A stretch of 64,000 nt of DNA from Symbiodinium natans (taxonomy: Eukaryota > Sar > Dinophyceae > Suessiales > Symbiodiniaceae). Shown in pieces: positions 54,301 to 62,100 of this stretch (positions are counted from its first letter, which is position 1; each line of letters starts with the position of its first letter). A program made the position numbers and the translations under genes. Location of the stretch: positions 1,147,055 through 1,211,054 of the forward strand of contig CAJNDS010000668.1 of assembly GCA_905221605.1 (NCBI GenBank), in the 5' to 3' direction. Below the pieces are notes generated by a model. The model worked only from the letters and a program-made list of their open reading frames with translations, had not been told where the DNA came from and made no database searches.

Positions 54301-56616
54301 TGCTGCCCCTCTCTCTCCAGTTCCAATCTGGCCAGGACATCAGCTCGAGTCGCTGTCATGATTCTCGACTTCCTATCAGCCACAGCTTGCATCGGGAAGT
54401 AGTTGGGCATCTCCTCGTCAAGTACTATCCTCTTCACGCGGTGTATCGACGGTACCGTCCATCCGTGATACAGGTGCGCCAGCTCAACCACTATATAGTC
54501 TCCGCTCGGAACACCCCCTGGTTGGAGCGCGTAACCTAGGAACAATCCGGGTGATGTCGGAGTGTCGAACTTTGCCTTGGATGCCATGGCATATGCTTGC
54601 TCTTCTTCGGCGTCGTGATCTACATATTCTTCCCCATCCCCACCGTTGTCTGCACACGCCGCCTGGCATAAGCCATCCGCTAATGTCGCAAAGTGCTCAT
54701 CCAATCTGAAGCCCAGCCTCATCAACTTCCACTTGTCTTCCACAGATGCCTTTTTACCCGCTGCCAGGGTATATCCCACCGCTATCACTCTATCCTCCGG
54801 CGCCAAGGCATCTTCGGTAGCATGCCAAACTCTTGGATTGAACTTTAGCCCACTATCAACCTTCCGAGTCCTTCCCCATATCCATTTTCCCGGAAGCACC
54901 TCTTTCTTTATCCCGGCGGCGTCGCCACTCTCATTCTCACACTGTTCCTCTTCTGTCCAGATCATAGCTTCACCCGCCCTCTCGCTTACCGGCACAACAA
55001 AGTTGTACGTCTGGCTCTCGTTAAACTTGTCCTTGTGAGGCCCCATCCTGGTTCCGACAGACACAATCACCGTTGTAAAAGTAGCTTCTGGGAAACATTT
55101 TGCTATCAGCTCGCAGCACACCATGGCTATCCCCGGATATTCTTTGGCACTATTCGTAATGCCAACCTTTCCTCCGTACGCATACAGCCCCAGGACTATG
55201 AACCCTCTACCGGTGGCCATGCTCCGCGAATTCTTCGCTATTCCTTTCTCTATCGAAGTGAACTTCAGGATGATGTCCTTTGCATGCTGCACATCAAAGT
55301 CCTGCGTCATGACCATATCGAGCGCACGTCTATCGATCTCTCTCAGCTCTTCCTCCCTTTGCGAGCGTTGTTCTTTGGTTTCCTTCGTTTCAGAGGGCAA
55401 GGCCATGCTCGAAACATCTTCATCAGCTCCGAGAATCTCAAGAGCGTCATTTTCAGGATCCCCCCGTTCGAGCAGGGCCGCGTCCTCTTTGCCAGCTTTT
55501 CTAGGCTTTTCGGCAATGGGGAGGTAGTTAACAAGTGCCCCGAAAGGAATCAGTTTCACTTTGTCTTGCTCGTTGCCATGTCTTTTCCCGTACGGGCTTA
55601 CCCCGTCCACTTGTTGTACGTTCCTATGGAAGCAGAACGTCTGCACAGCGTACGGCCACCACTTCGGTTCTAGTCCTGCTTGTCTCAGCAATACTCTGCC
55701 ACCGTAGATTACTTCTTTGACCTTGAGCTCCGCTATGCTATTCGTTCGGGGTAATCCGGGTGTAGAAGTCGCCCTGCAAGTTCCTATGACGTCGCAGGCT
55801 TTTGAGAATTCACCGGCTCCGTCTGCGTATAAATGCACTACCATATCTGGGCCTCGGAACTCATTGATAGCTCGCACAAACTCATCCGTTCCCCTGGACT
55901 TTACGGGCGTGCAGTGTATCCACTGTGTCTTGAAGTCGAACATCACGATTGCATTATTTTCTCCGCGGATTCCCTTGTCTTTGTTGCTGCGAAGAACTAT
56001 CGTGTCAGCAGTGACCCTCTCCCCGAACTTCTCGGCACCCTTGTCGGTGATGCCTTCGCCCCTGTTGAAGGGAACGTTTATTGCTTTGCCTTGTCGACAG
56101 GCAACGCAGTGCATGTTCTTTGGGAGATGCGTGAGCAAATGTTCCGCCGATTTTGCATACTCCGGTGAGTATCTTGCTCTCCGAATGCTCACAGCTTTGC
56201 TCGACCCTATCCCTTCGCCAAGTCTATCCGCAACTCGAACTTGATCTGCAGGTCCGACTTCTGCCTCTGTTTGTTCCACCTCTCCCATGCCACCGGCGCT
56301 ATCATCCTTCTGAGGCTCTCCCACTCCTCTTCTGGCCTGTTCTTCGTCGGCTATTCCGGGCAAATCTATATCAACATCCAATTCGCCTTCGTTTTCGGTG
56401 CCTTCTTCTTCGCCGGGTACAGCGACGACTTGCTCCGCGATCCTTAGGTCATCATCCGTATTCTTCTTTATTCCGCGGACGAGCTGAAACTCCGCATCCG
56501 TCATATTGCGTGCGCTTTGTCCCGCGTCAATCTGCTCAGGACTTAAAGCTCTTTCACAAAACCCGCATACCCCGGATGAATCAGCCTTACACGCGGCGCA
56601 GTAGAACGTCGTTCTC
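42760..56616. repeat. Right member of the 13857-bp direct duplication
   Basis: The first base after the gap aligns to 28803, and 56616 aligns to the last base before the gap. It covers the 5' part of ORF3 and the last three quarters of ORF2. Confidence 0.95.
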
Positions 56617-59042
56617 AGTCGACCATCACTATCATCTTGTTCTATCGTTGTCTCCCTATTCCTCTCGTCTATCCCCTTTTCGGCCACTGATGATACTCGG
56701 TGGTGCTTACGCATAGTCTCCTTAATGGCTCGCACTAATCCCGGTGCCCACTCCGCCCAATTCTGCGATTCGCTCATCTCGCCCTTGCTTTTATCACTGC
56801 TATCATTCGTCGCTCCAGTCCCTGGTCCTCTAAGATTGACCGCCCATCCTATCAACTCTGCGTCAGTCGCTATCGTTGTCGGCTTTTTCCTAGAGTGTCC
56901 CATCGGTCCCTGATCAAAACTGAATAGCTTCGTTCCTAGGATGGCACTCGTCCTATCCCATTCTTCTGTCGCCCACAATGATGCGTATCCCCCTTCTGGC
57001 GTATCATCCCAATACGTCTCGGGATCCTGGGGCTGCTCAATGAGACACATCGTTGGGGCTCTCAATCGTCGGTGACGTGCCTTTCCTATCACCACAAGCA
57101 TGCACACGCGCAGTATGATGATATCGTCGTCCCGGCATTCCTGCTTCTGTGCCCAACTGATAAATGAGTATCCCCACCTCTCCGGTCCGTTCCTCGACCT
57201 AAGCGGAATTGGACCAGGCCTTCTGTATCTCATCACGGACCTCGTTCTGCAAGGCGGTCCGGCTAGCCAGCAAAAAACCAAATTGGTCGTGGCCAGCTTC
57301 ACTAGCCACCACCATGTATCAGATCGCAGCACGTTCTCCTCCATATCGATATCTATCACGCTCATTCCCAGTTCGCTTGCGATGTCATCAAACTTTCCCC
57401 TTGACTTTCCACAACAAATGTGCACAATAACCCTTCTGCTCCCTTCGACCGCTTTCCTTATCTTCATGATTTCAGGTCTCGTTTCCCCCTGGGGCTTATG
57501 TGCCTTTCCGCCGTCAAGTACCTCTTGAGGAGCAAGTGGCCATAAACACCTTGCTATCTCGACTAGCGTCTCTGCCTCCCCACCGGTACCGATATTCTTG
57601 TCCAGCATCATCGTCAGGTCATCTAGCCCCGCGTCTTCATCCGCAGCCATTCTATTCAAGATATGTTTTCTCACCTTCGCGCTATCGCTCTGCACCGCTT
57701 CTCCTGCATCCGCTCCTTCGAATGTGAGCCCTTCTATCTTGAACATGGTCTTGCCTGTCCATAAGTCCTCTTCCGCGTCTCTATTCTCTCCCTCATTGTA
57801 CTTGTCCACCCAGTCTATCCATTCCGCCACGGTTTTGCCATCTTTGTACACACGTTTGGATCTACATCTCTCGGCGAATCGCGGCACAAGTGCATGTATC
57901 TCTGGGAATTTCAGTGTTTCAAACCATGGATCGCAAGTCTTCGTTCTTGGTTTGTTATGGAAACACACCGCTTTATTACCCGTTAACATCCACTTGTCTA
58001 GTAGCCTCCCGTCGTCGTTGGTGGCCTTTCCTATCGGTTCCTCCTCGGTGTCTCTATCCGTGTCCGAGTCCACGCTTTTGGGGCTACATTCATCCTGTTT
58101 CTCTTCAAGTCTCCTCGGACTGGAATTTCCTCGCACGGGCAGTTCAATCGCAAGAGGCGCTGGCATAGCAGGATAGATGTGATAGTCATTACGCTCACTT
58201 TCGTTAACAACCGTTGACATTCTATCCACCATGTATGGGATATCCCCGATGACTTTTAGCACTATCAAGCTCGAATCAGGTTTGACGAACACGGGGTTTG
58301 CACCCGCCAGCCAATGAAATGAATATCCCATTTTCATACATCTCCTCCCCATTGATAGAACAGCGGGAGTACTCTCTAGCATTCTAATCCTCATCGTCTC
58401 AGGCATCCCTTGTATATCCATGCATATCTCTTGCTTTGACGTGGTGTTGCCGTTGGCAGTGTTGAACCTCACCTTCTTCGCCTCAATGGCCATATCTTTT
58501 TCATCCTGGGTGAGGTCTGCTTCTGCTATTAGATCCATAGCGCACCCCGAGTCTATCATCCATCGTCTCATTACCGGGGGCAAGCAATGTTGTGCAGACG
58601 CCGCCGGTTGACTAACCTCTCGACTATTCACGCGGAATCTCTCGTCGACTATACCTATTCTCCTGCATTCCTCCACTATCCTATCAGCCAGTCTTGATGC
58701 ATCCCTACCTTCCTCGCCTTGCTCCCCGGCAAGTATGTCCAGCACGACCTCTTCGGCTAGGGATATTCCTCGTAGCCTTGCCTTTGCCTCTTCAATCACG
58801 GGATATCGTTTCACATCATGTACATACCCCTTCTTGTGTACGTTTTTGCATTTTCGTACCATCTTATCAGCTGTGTGTCCTTTCCAATAGCATATATCCA
58901 GTCCTGCTATCCCCGTCTCTTCGGAGCCCAACCCCTTGACTCGCCTATTACCCTTCTTCACTCGCTCCCTGCCTGTCGTTGTCACCAGTATTCCCTTATG
59001 CGTGCCTTCGGCGCCATCATCCCCTTGTCGTACCACAGGCAT
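48465..59042 (-). CDS. pol: Ty1/copia-type Pol polyprotein (ORF2), 3525 aa, with oxygenase-like and methyltransferase-like domains
   Basis: This frame encodes the replication enzymes. Aspartic protease: WMIDSGCAMD (DSG 164-166), then FNTANG and VLSMGRRC. Methyltransferase-like region about 537-735: GPPC 595-598, EQP 669-671, RKKPTTI. Zinc ribbon: C815, C818, C826, C829. Integrase: H968, H972, C979, C982 and D1013, D1074, E1105. A 2-oxoglutarate/Fe(II) oxygenase-like domain at about 1285-1430 has H1336-K-D1338, H1407 and R1418. The integrase C-terminal FLGY module follows at about 1501. A 1100-residue unassigned region comes next, with a CX2C...CX2C cluster near 2609-2640. Reverse transcriptase about 2725-3060 carries SDGESAYTQ, LYGHPDAGGFW and YVDD 2940-2943. 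RNase H about 3160-3300 carries CDAD with D3174, RSTSG and KKQTSCSKS. PR-INT-RT-RH order and YVDD place it in Ty1/copia. The frame is open in -1 relative to ORF1 from 59111, so fusion by frameshift is possible. Confidence 0.93.
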   Translation of the reverse strand: MPVVRQGDDGAEGTHKGILVTTTGRERVKKGNRRVKGLGSEETGIAGLDICYWKGHTADKMVRKCKNVHKKGYVHDVKRYPVIEEAKARLRGISLAEEVVLDILAGEQGEEGRDASRLADRIVEECRRIGIVDERFRVNSREVSQPAASAQHCLPPVMRRWMIDSGCAMDLIAEADLTQDEKDMAIEAKKVRFNTANGNTTSKQEICMDIQGMPETMRIRMLESTPAVLSMGRRCMKMGYSFHWLAGANPVFVKPDSSLIVLKVIGDIPYMVDRMSTVVNESERNDYHIYPAMPAPLAIELPVRGNSSPRRLEEKQDECSPKSVDSDTDRDTEEEPIGKATNDDGRLLDKWMLTGNKAVCFHNKPRTKTCDPWFETLKFPEIHALVPRFAERCRSKRVYKDGKTVAEWIDWVDKYNEGENRDAEEDLWTGKTMFKIEGLTFEGADAGEAVQSDSAKVRKHILNRMAADEDAGLDDLTMMLDKNIGTGGEAETLVEIARCLWPLAPQEVLDGGKAHKPQGETRPEIMKIRKAVEGSRRVIVHICCGKSRGKFDDIASELGMSVIDIDMEENVLRSDTWWWLVKLATTNLVFCWLAGPPCRTRSVMRYRRPGPIPLRSRNGPERWGYSFISWAQKQECRDDDIIILRVCMLVVIGKARHRRLRAPTMCLIEQPQDPETYWDDTPEGGYASLWATEEWDRTSAILGTKLFSFDQGPMGHSRKKPTTIATDAELIGWAVNLRGPGTGATNDSSDKSKGEMSESQNWAEWAPGLVRAIKETMRKHHRVSSVAEKGIDERNRETTIEQDDSDGRLRTTFYCAACKADSSGVCGFCERALSPEQIDAGQSARNMTDAEFQLVRGIKKNTDDDLRIAEQVVAVPGEEEGTENEGELDVDIDLPGIADEEQARRGVGEPQKDDSAGGMGEVEQTEAEVGPADQVRVADRLGEGIGSSKAVSIRRARYSPEYAKSAEHLLTHLPKNMHCVACRQGKAINVPFNRGEGITDKGAEKFGERVTADTIVLRSNKDKGIRGENNAIVMFDFKTQWIHCTPVKSRGTDEFVRAINEFRGPDMVVHLYADGAGEFSKACDVIGTCRATSTPGLPRTNSIAELKVKEVIYGGRVLLRQAGLEPKWWPYAVQTFCFHRNVQQVDGVSPYGKRHGNEQDKVKLIPFGALVNYLPIAEKPRKAGKEDAALLERGDPENDALEILGADEDVSSMALPSETKETKEQRSQREEELREIDRRALDMVMTQDFDVQHAKDIILKFTSIEKGIAKNSRSMATGRGFIVLGLYAYGGKVGITNSAKEYPGIAMVCCELIAKCFPEATFTTVIVSVGTRMGPHKDKFNESQTYNFVVPVSERAGEAMIWTEEEQCENESGDAAGIKKEVLPGKWIWGRTRKVDSGLKFNPRVWHATEDALAPEDRVIAVGYTLAAGKKASVEDKWKLMRLGFRLDEHFATLADGLCQAACADNGGDGEEYVDHDAEEEQAYAMASKAKFDTPTSPGLFLGYALQPGGVPSGDYIVVELAHLYHGWTVPSIHRVKRIVLDEEMPNYFPMQAVADRKSRIMTATRADVLARLELEREGQQGEETEEIFAEERRVRADVMRQIKCDDQHLQNGDFWEHDEIDHSWTLHHILPRKELCTPGEEVKGTGGPGDRELGPRRRTWIVYADGTSEVLDEDRMKGKKKITKKWTGCTTFWEKGEPEGEIEDEAKERARGEKATGIRGVGLDYEQDMPRIERPYARSHKPNSISSAEWNRMSPGQRLRYIEGDKERIIRGERPPSAVRGQEGIGPRPAEIGVREWMEKITDHGQDFSPREYRWDSPSGMPEGGRVWAVRNNRATSYRFYGGRDKRRLELWWRVTRSANTGEVLESIEYDSCIQAEMMRNRGRYRFVVPRDIITEFWYIPDGGEDRRIRDRGGPAEPAAPASRMGGTEEVAKTINQLCSTAGIARTPSDNIIGEIMRELGEQPKVQVMGIGIDEIGDNGGENVSWISGEGCVIGEDVTDVVIAIDASSEGMSIEVDRKASGWRREEGLDSTREARDRVFGNIEKVITDANSRGIVATTIWIGGKSRLADETIVRMALAWDMWIVRSDGCMLGMNDGVDASCYIGMITPCMMNTIAADMLACDHMPRDHELMSHMVRTSDTKMDVQREQERKAIREMIKVIEDVVSICGEEEGDSVSMACEEHEGEYLGYSSGMVTLDVDSLAQLEKGTIRGDETGGSLEKLLKIAKRRMNGGNSYWVIDMEGDDEHVDDATDREDQTLVRNYAAAAAEDGAPYISREEPRWKRCIVMNNPGREAMGEVFGPRAKHIQDLRVILVDGDDIGKVRMMKPNSRRTRHSTGGAAVAYPGEELEVGDMNCNGWIVVLAGERESSDTDRRHDQDREESSGFDDQSDVFDSEGWTLSDLEEEREPVDEAFFRAGHAETINLETMEKGECDIVMWEAERNALVLELKDDIHVPLIGYTWVRTGIAYPEDPGTSVRVSALGQLVAETMCDVIGYEVSPEREILVAIQNRNSFPITFGGRGGPIMRMEFAKGVCLRPRMRGCMMPENVKEVRHRRAHRESKKAIWAREARARERDRDSAGHGLRAGRNRDEDRRRIGVKHVSDRAYRCRECRRLLEGKAKVPSLILTSMTLCFACFMNKHTTPVDNLIRQGYQTEDEEYGDGIVAVPAIQVDADQEDSWEEVAENEVCDSIDETVGELEPLMATIIEDEEEDIEEVFGLVARPVTKAERAINPKARAALDKEWKKLMDQVVWIMEEVRSWKDVQREAMDRGEIAHVGRIFDICVEKNWELAEDDPLRKYKGRVVFEGCHVKDQEGKWAIFQEITSCPATLEAGKMADAYGMLPGHDIEMSDGESAYTQALLGGPKTWIRIPRDRWPDEWEGIDDPVVPLRLALYGHPDAGGFWEKHCEKAVTEVGFEFLSDWPSVFFHKELKLMLVIYVDDFKLAGPKENLAIGWEKLAKRIKLEEPRSMGRYLGCLHTASAIPFRSPFEPRHEWTKIIEPKKEPPNFVGKAEAKEDSPDEIRILRYDVTDFMKQCVDRYQELCSTAYPKPLDKAKTPYLDESRPEFDENPVDDKVNEIMGIAKYELPDEGPGVLKEHAPAVLMKILYGARVGRYDLLRPVQVLASRLTTWTHLCDKRMHRLISYINETTTTSLYGWVGDRIGDIRLVLYCDADLASDKNDHRSTSGVYLCLQGPHTFVPIAAYCKKQTSCSKSTPEAEIVALHDGITKQGIPGLALWEMMKESIEPLIVAEDNEAAVRVIVSGKNPNMRYLSRTQRIDIARLNQFYEAVMFTFVNCPTEYQAANMMTKAINEAREWLRDMYTTAHFGEEEFGKSTGTILAMPACRGVSQNQLEYEIRDSVGIAKSIVGRWIIWEMVWDIKHSPILEVDEAIVGECDGIVVIAPKRVDSPSRLARGAELKLGRKDQSAADSLALLVDRVIAAGVGIVLINRSDAAISEGIARILAARGKLARMRGKTKIGELHDKGEDVQCTIYISEESKARIDNSNLVNIKELCNALQRRLD

Positions 59043-59092
59043 GGCCGCATATACCTGGCTATCCTCGCTGGCCTGTGGGTTTCGGCCCGCCC

Positions 59093-59111
59093 CTAGCGAA
59101 AACTTGGCCCT
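59093..59111 (-). promoter_or_regulatory. Possible -1 ribosomal frameshift site at the ORF1/ORF2 junction
   Basis: ORF1 ends AGT TTT CGC TAG. The four T (59099-59102 on +) allow a P-site TTT to slip back one base and re-pair perfectly, entering the ORF2 frame one codon before the stop. The two frames overlap only in this 19-base window. GC-rich sequence follows. Not a classic seven-base slippery site; reinitiation at the ORF2 ATG 51 nt on is the alternative. Confidence 0.3.
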
Positions 59112-62100
59112 TCACCATCAGCATGTGGGCTCGACGGCCTCGTCTCCTTCTGCTCTATCTCTACCGTTTCAAAAGCCTCCCTAATGCTATTCGGGATGGC
59201 CTCATGGAGCATTTTACACTTATCGTTTCTGCAGCTGCCGTACCGAAAATGCTCAAAGCAGTATCCCGCCTTCTTGAGGACCTCTTCAGCCTGACTATAC
59301 AGATAAATATCGTGCGAATGCTTGCAGTCCGCCGCAGTCATCGGGCAAGTTCCACGCGTATAGGGGTAGCAGACCCCTCTTTTTCCAAACGGCGACTTGG
59401 ATCCATATCTATTCTTCGGGTCATCGGCTCTCCCCGCCTGCGAAAGTCCGTCCCTGCCTCTTCCCACAGATATCCCTCTTCCGTAGCTATTTCCCCCTGC
59501 GGGCGATGAACTCCTCGGTCTATCATCGGCGTATGCGCTTCTTCTATTCACCGGTGCTCTATATGATCCCTGCTGAGCCGGCATCGCAGCGTACCCACTC
59601 GTGAATGCCTGTCGACTCACCCGCATTGATGCCTCGTCTATGTTCTTGTCCGCTCTCCACATCTCCAGTCTATCCTTGATTCTCTTTCGCAACCAGGTAT
59701 GAGTCTTGGCCTCGTCCGGAAGCAGTCTCCATGCCTCAATATCGTGGTTCAGCACCTGAACTCTCTGCACTTTCGAATGCAACATCCATCCCAGCTGTTG
59801 CTCGCTCCAGGTATTGCCTTTCAGTCCTGTAAGGTTCGTGTGCGCTAGATCCCATCTAGTCATGAACTCCTCCAGTGCCTCCTCTTCGGGCTTCCCCGGG
59901 AAACTCATCACCTTCGTGCTACTCAGGCCATCGTACAGCACCTGACTCTCTTTTGCAATCGGGATCTCAACATGCTTTACTATCAGCGTAAGCAATCTCA
60001 TGGCCGTCATCGGCTTTCCATCCCCCACTTGCTGAGTCTTGTACATCTCCATCTTCACCTTCGCCGACAATGACTCTGACTTTATTGCTCTCTTTAATCC
60101 GCTAAAAAGCTGGTTCTCCAACGCAGGATACTTGAGTTCCATGTCTATCATCGCTTCGCTCCTTTCGCGTACCCTCAATACCTGCGTGTATGCATAGTCC
60201 CCGTCATATAGATACGCAGCCTTCGCAGTGTGGGCAACATCGCCCAGCCACAGTCCTACTTCCCCGGATGATGGCTCCTTCGCTATCGATATCTCGTTGC
60301 ATTTCTCCATCCCTCTGGTGTCCTTGAACTTGTTATACCCTCCGCCTACCGGATTTCTAAACCTGGCATCATCCCCCTCATGATCTCGTCCGCTCTGCGG
60401 CCTCGGAAGTCCTGTCCCTGCATACCCTCCGGCATCGCATCCCCTTCTATCAGTGGAACACAGCATGCACACGTCATCATGGTACTCATAACAATTACCA
60501 CACACTTCTCTTCCGCAGCCATGGCATGCAATCATCATTTCTGCTTGTCTAACACATACAGGGCACCTTCTAATCCTAGTCTCTTCCCCCAACAGACCTC
60601 CATCTCCTTGTCTATCCTTTCTTCCATGCTCTCTTCTATCCCCAAACGAACTTGGCGCAGGCGTGGCACCGGCACTTGGTCTTGCGGAGCCAGCGTTCGA
60701 AGCACCTCCCGCAGCCGGCGCCGGCATAGCGTACTCGGAGCTCTGCTTGGCGATCTCACCGATTCTATTCCACATGCTATCCAGCTCTGCTTTAATGCTA
60801 TCGTTTCGTTTCACCTGCTCCAGTCTCCGCTCATACTCTCGTACCGTTGCCTCCAACTGCTCGTTCTTCTCTTTGAGTTCAATCATTTCTCTACTACGAA
60901 GATCGAGATCCGCTCTCATTTTAGATACCTCATCTCTATTATCCCGGATCATCCGCGCTACCGATTCTGTCACTCCTTTGTTCTCCCCCTTCATGCTTTC
61001 TATCTCACTGGTCAGGCTAGCGTTCTCCCTCACGATCCGCTCATTCACAGTGGTCAATCCCTGCAATTGACTAGTGATCTTGGTCACCTGCTGTTCTAAC
61101 ACAATGCATCTACTCTCAATCCTTCGATCTACCACAGGACCTGCCAACTCCGGCCTCGAAGCCTCTATCCCTCGGGCGTTGTCGCTCCTGGCTCTTCCGT
61201 CGGCTCCCCCACTCCCACCGTGACTATCTCGTCCGCGTGTCATGGTCGGTGGCTTTCCTATCTCTGCGCTGTTTCCTCGCATCTTGCCTACCCCTTCGTT
61301 CCGTGCGCTCTCATCAATTCGAGCATTGACAAGGATAAATTCGCCCGTGACTCTCTTCTGCTCATCTATCATACGGCTCGACATTGATTCCATTGTCTTT
61401 TCCATCTTTCGCACGGTATCCTTTACCCAGGCCTGTTCTCCGTTTCTCTTCTCATCCATCCGATCTGTCCTTGCAGCGACATTCTCGCAAGTCTTGTGAA
61501 CCTTTGTCATGTTCGCCACAATCTCAGCCACGCTTTTGCGGTTCTTTATCACCTCTCTCGCGACGGTCATTATGTGTTCCTTCTGCGCCAGAACCACTTC
61601 ACTCAGCTTCTTGGTTTCGCCCCGCACTGCCCCATCTATGCACGTGCCGTGACCCTCGCCAGGTTCTCTGCATCCGCATCCAGGACCTTTTCCTTGGCTG
61701 TTGCAATGTGACGACGATGCCGTATCTGTTCCGGCTTTCTGGCTCCCCTTGGACTTCAGCTTCCTTAGTTCCTCGCCCGCTATCTTGATCTGGTCCCACT
61801 GTCTATTCAAAACCGTCTCTACTTTATCCAGTCTCTCGTTCTTCCATGTTCCATTCTCGTGTCGCATTTGCATACTCGAGAAGACTACACCTATGCCACG
61901 TCTCACCTCATTCAATCCTGTTTCTAACGTGGTGATCTTCGTCCCGGTACTCTGTTTGGCTATGTCCGCTGAATGTTCCGCTGTGGACAATCGCTCCTCC
62001 ACTCCCTTCAATCTAGTCGTAACAGAGGTCTTGAGCACCTTCACGTTTTCGACCTGCCGTCTCATTCTCCGTGCGAGCTGCATTGCTCCCTCGGTCAGTT

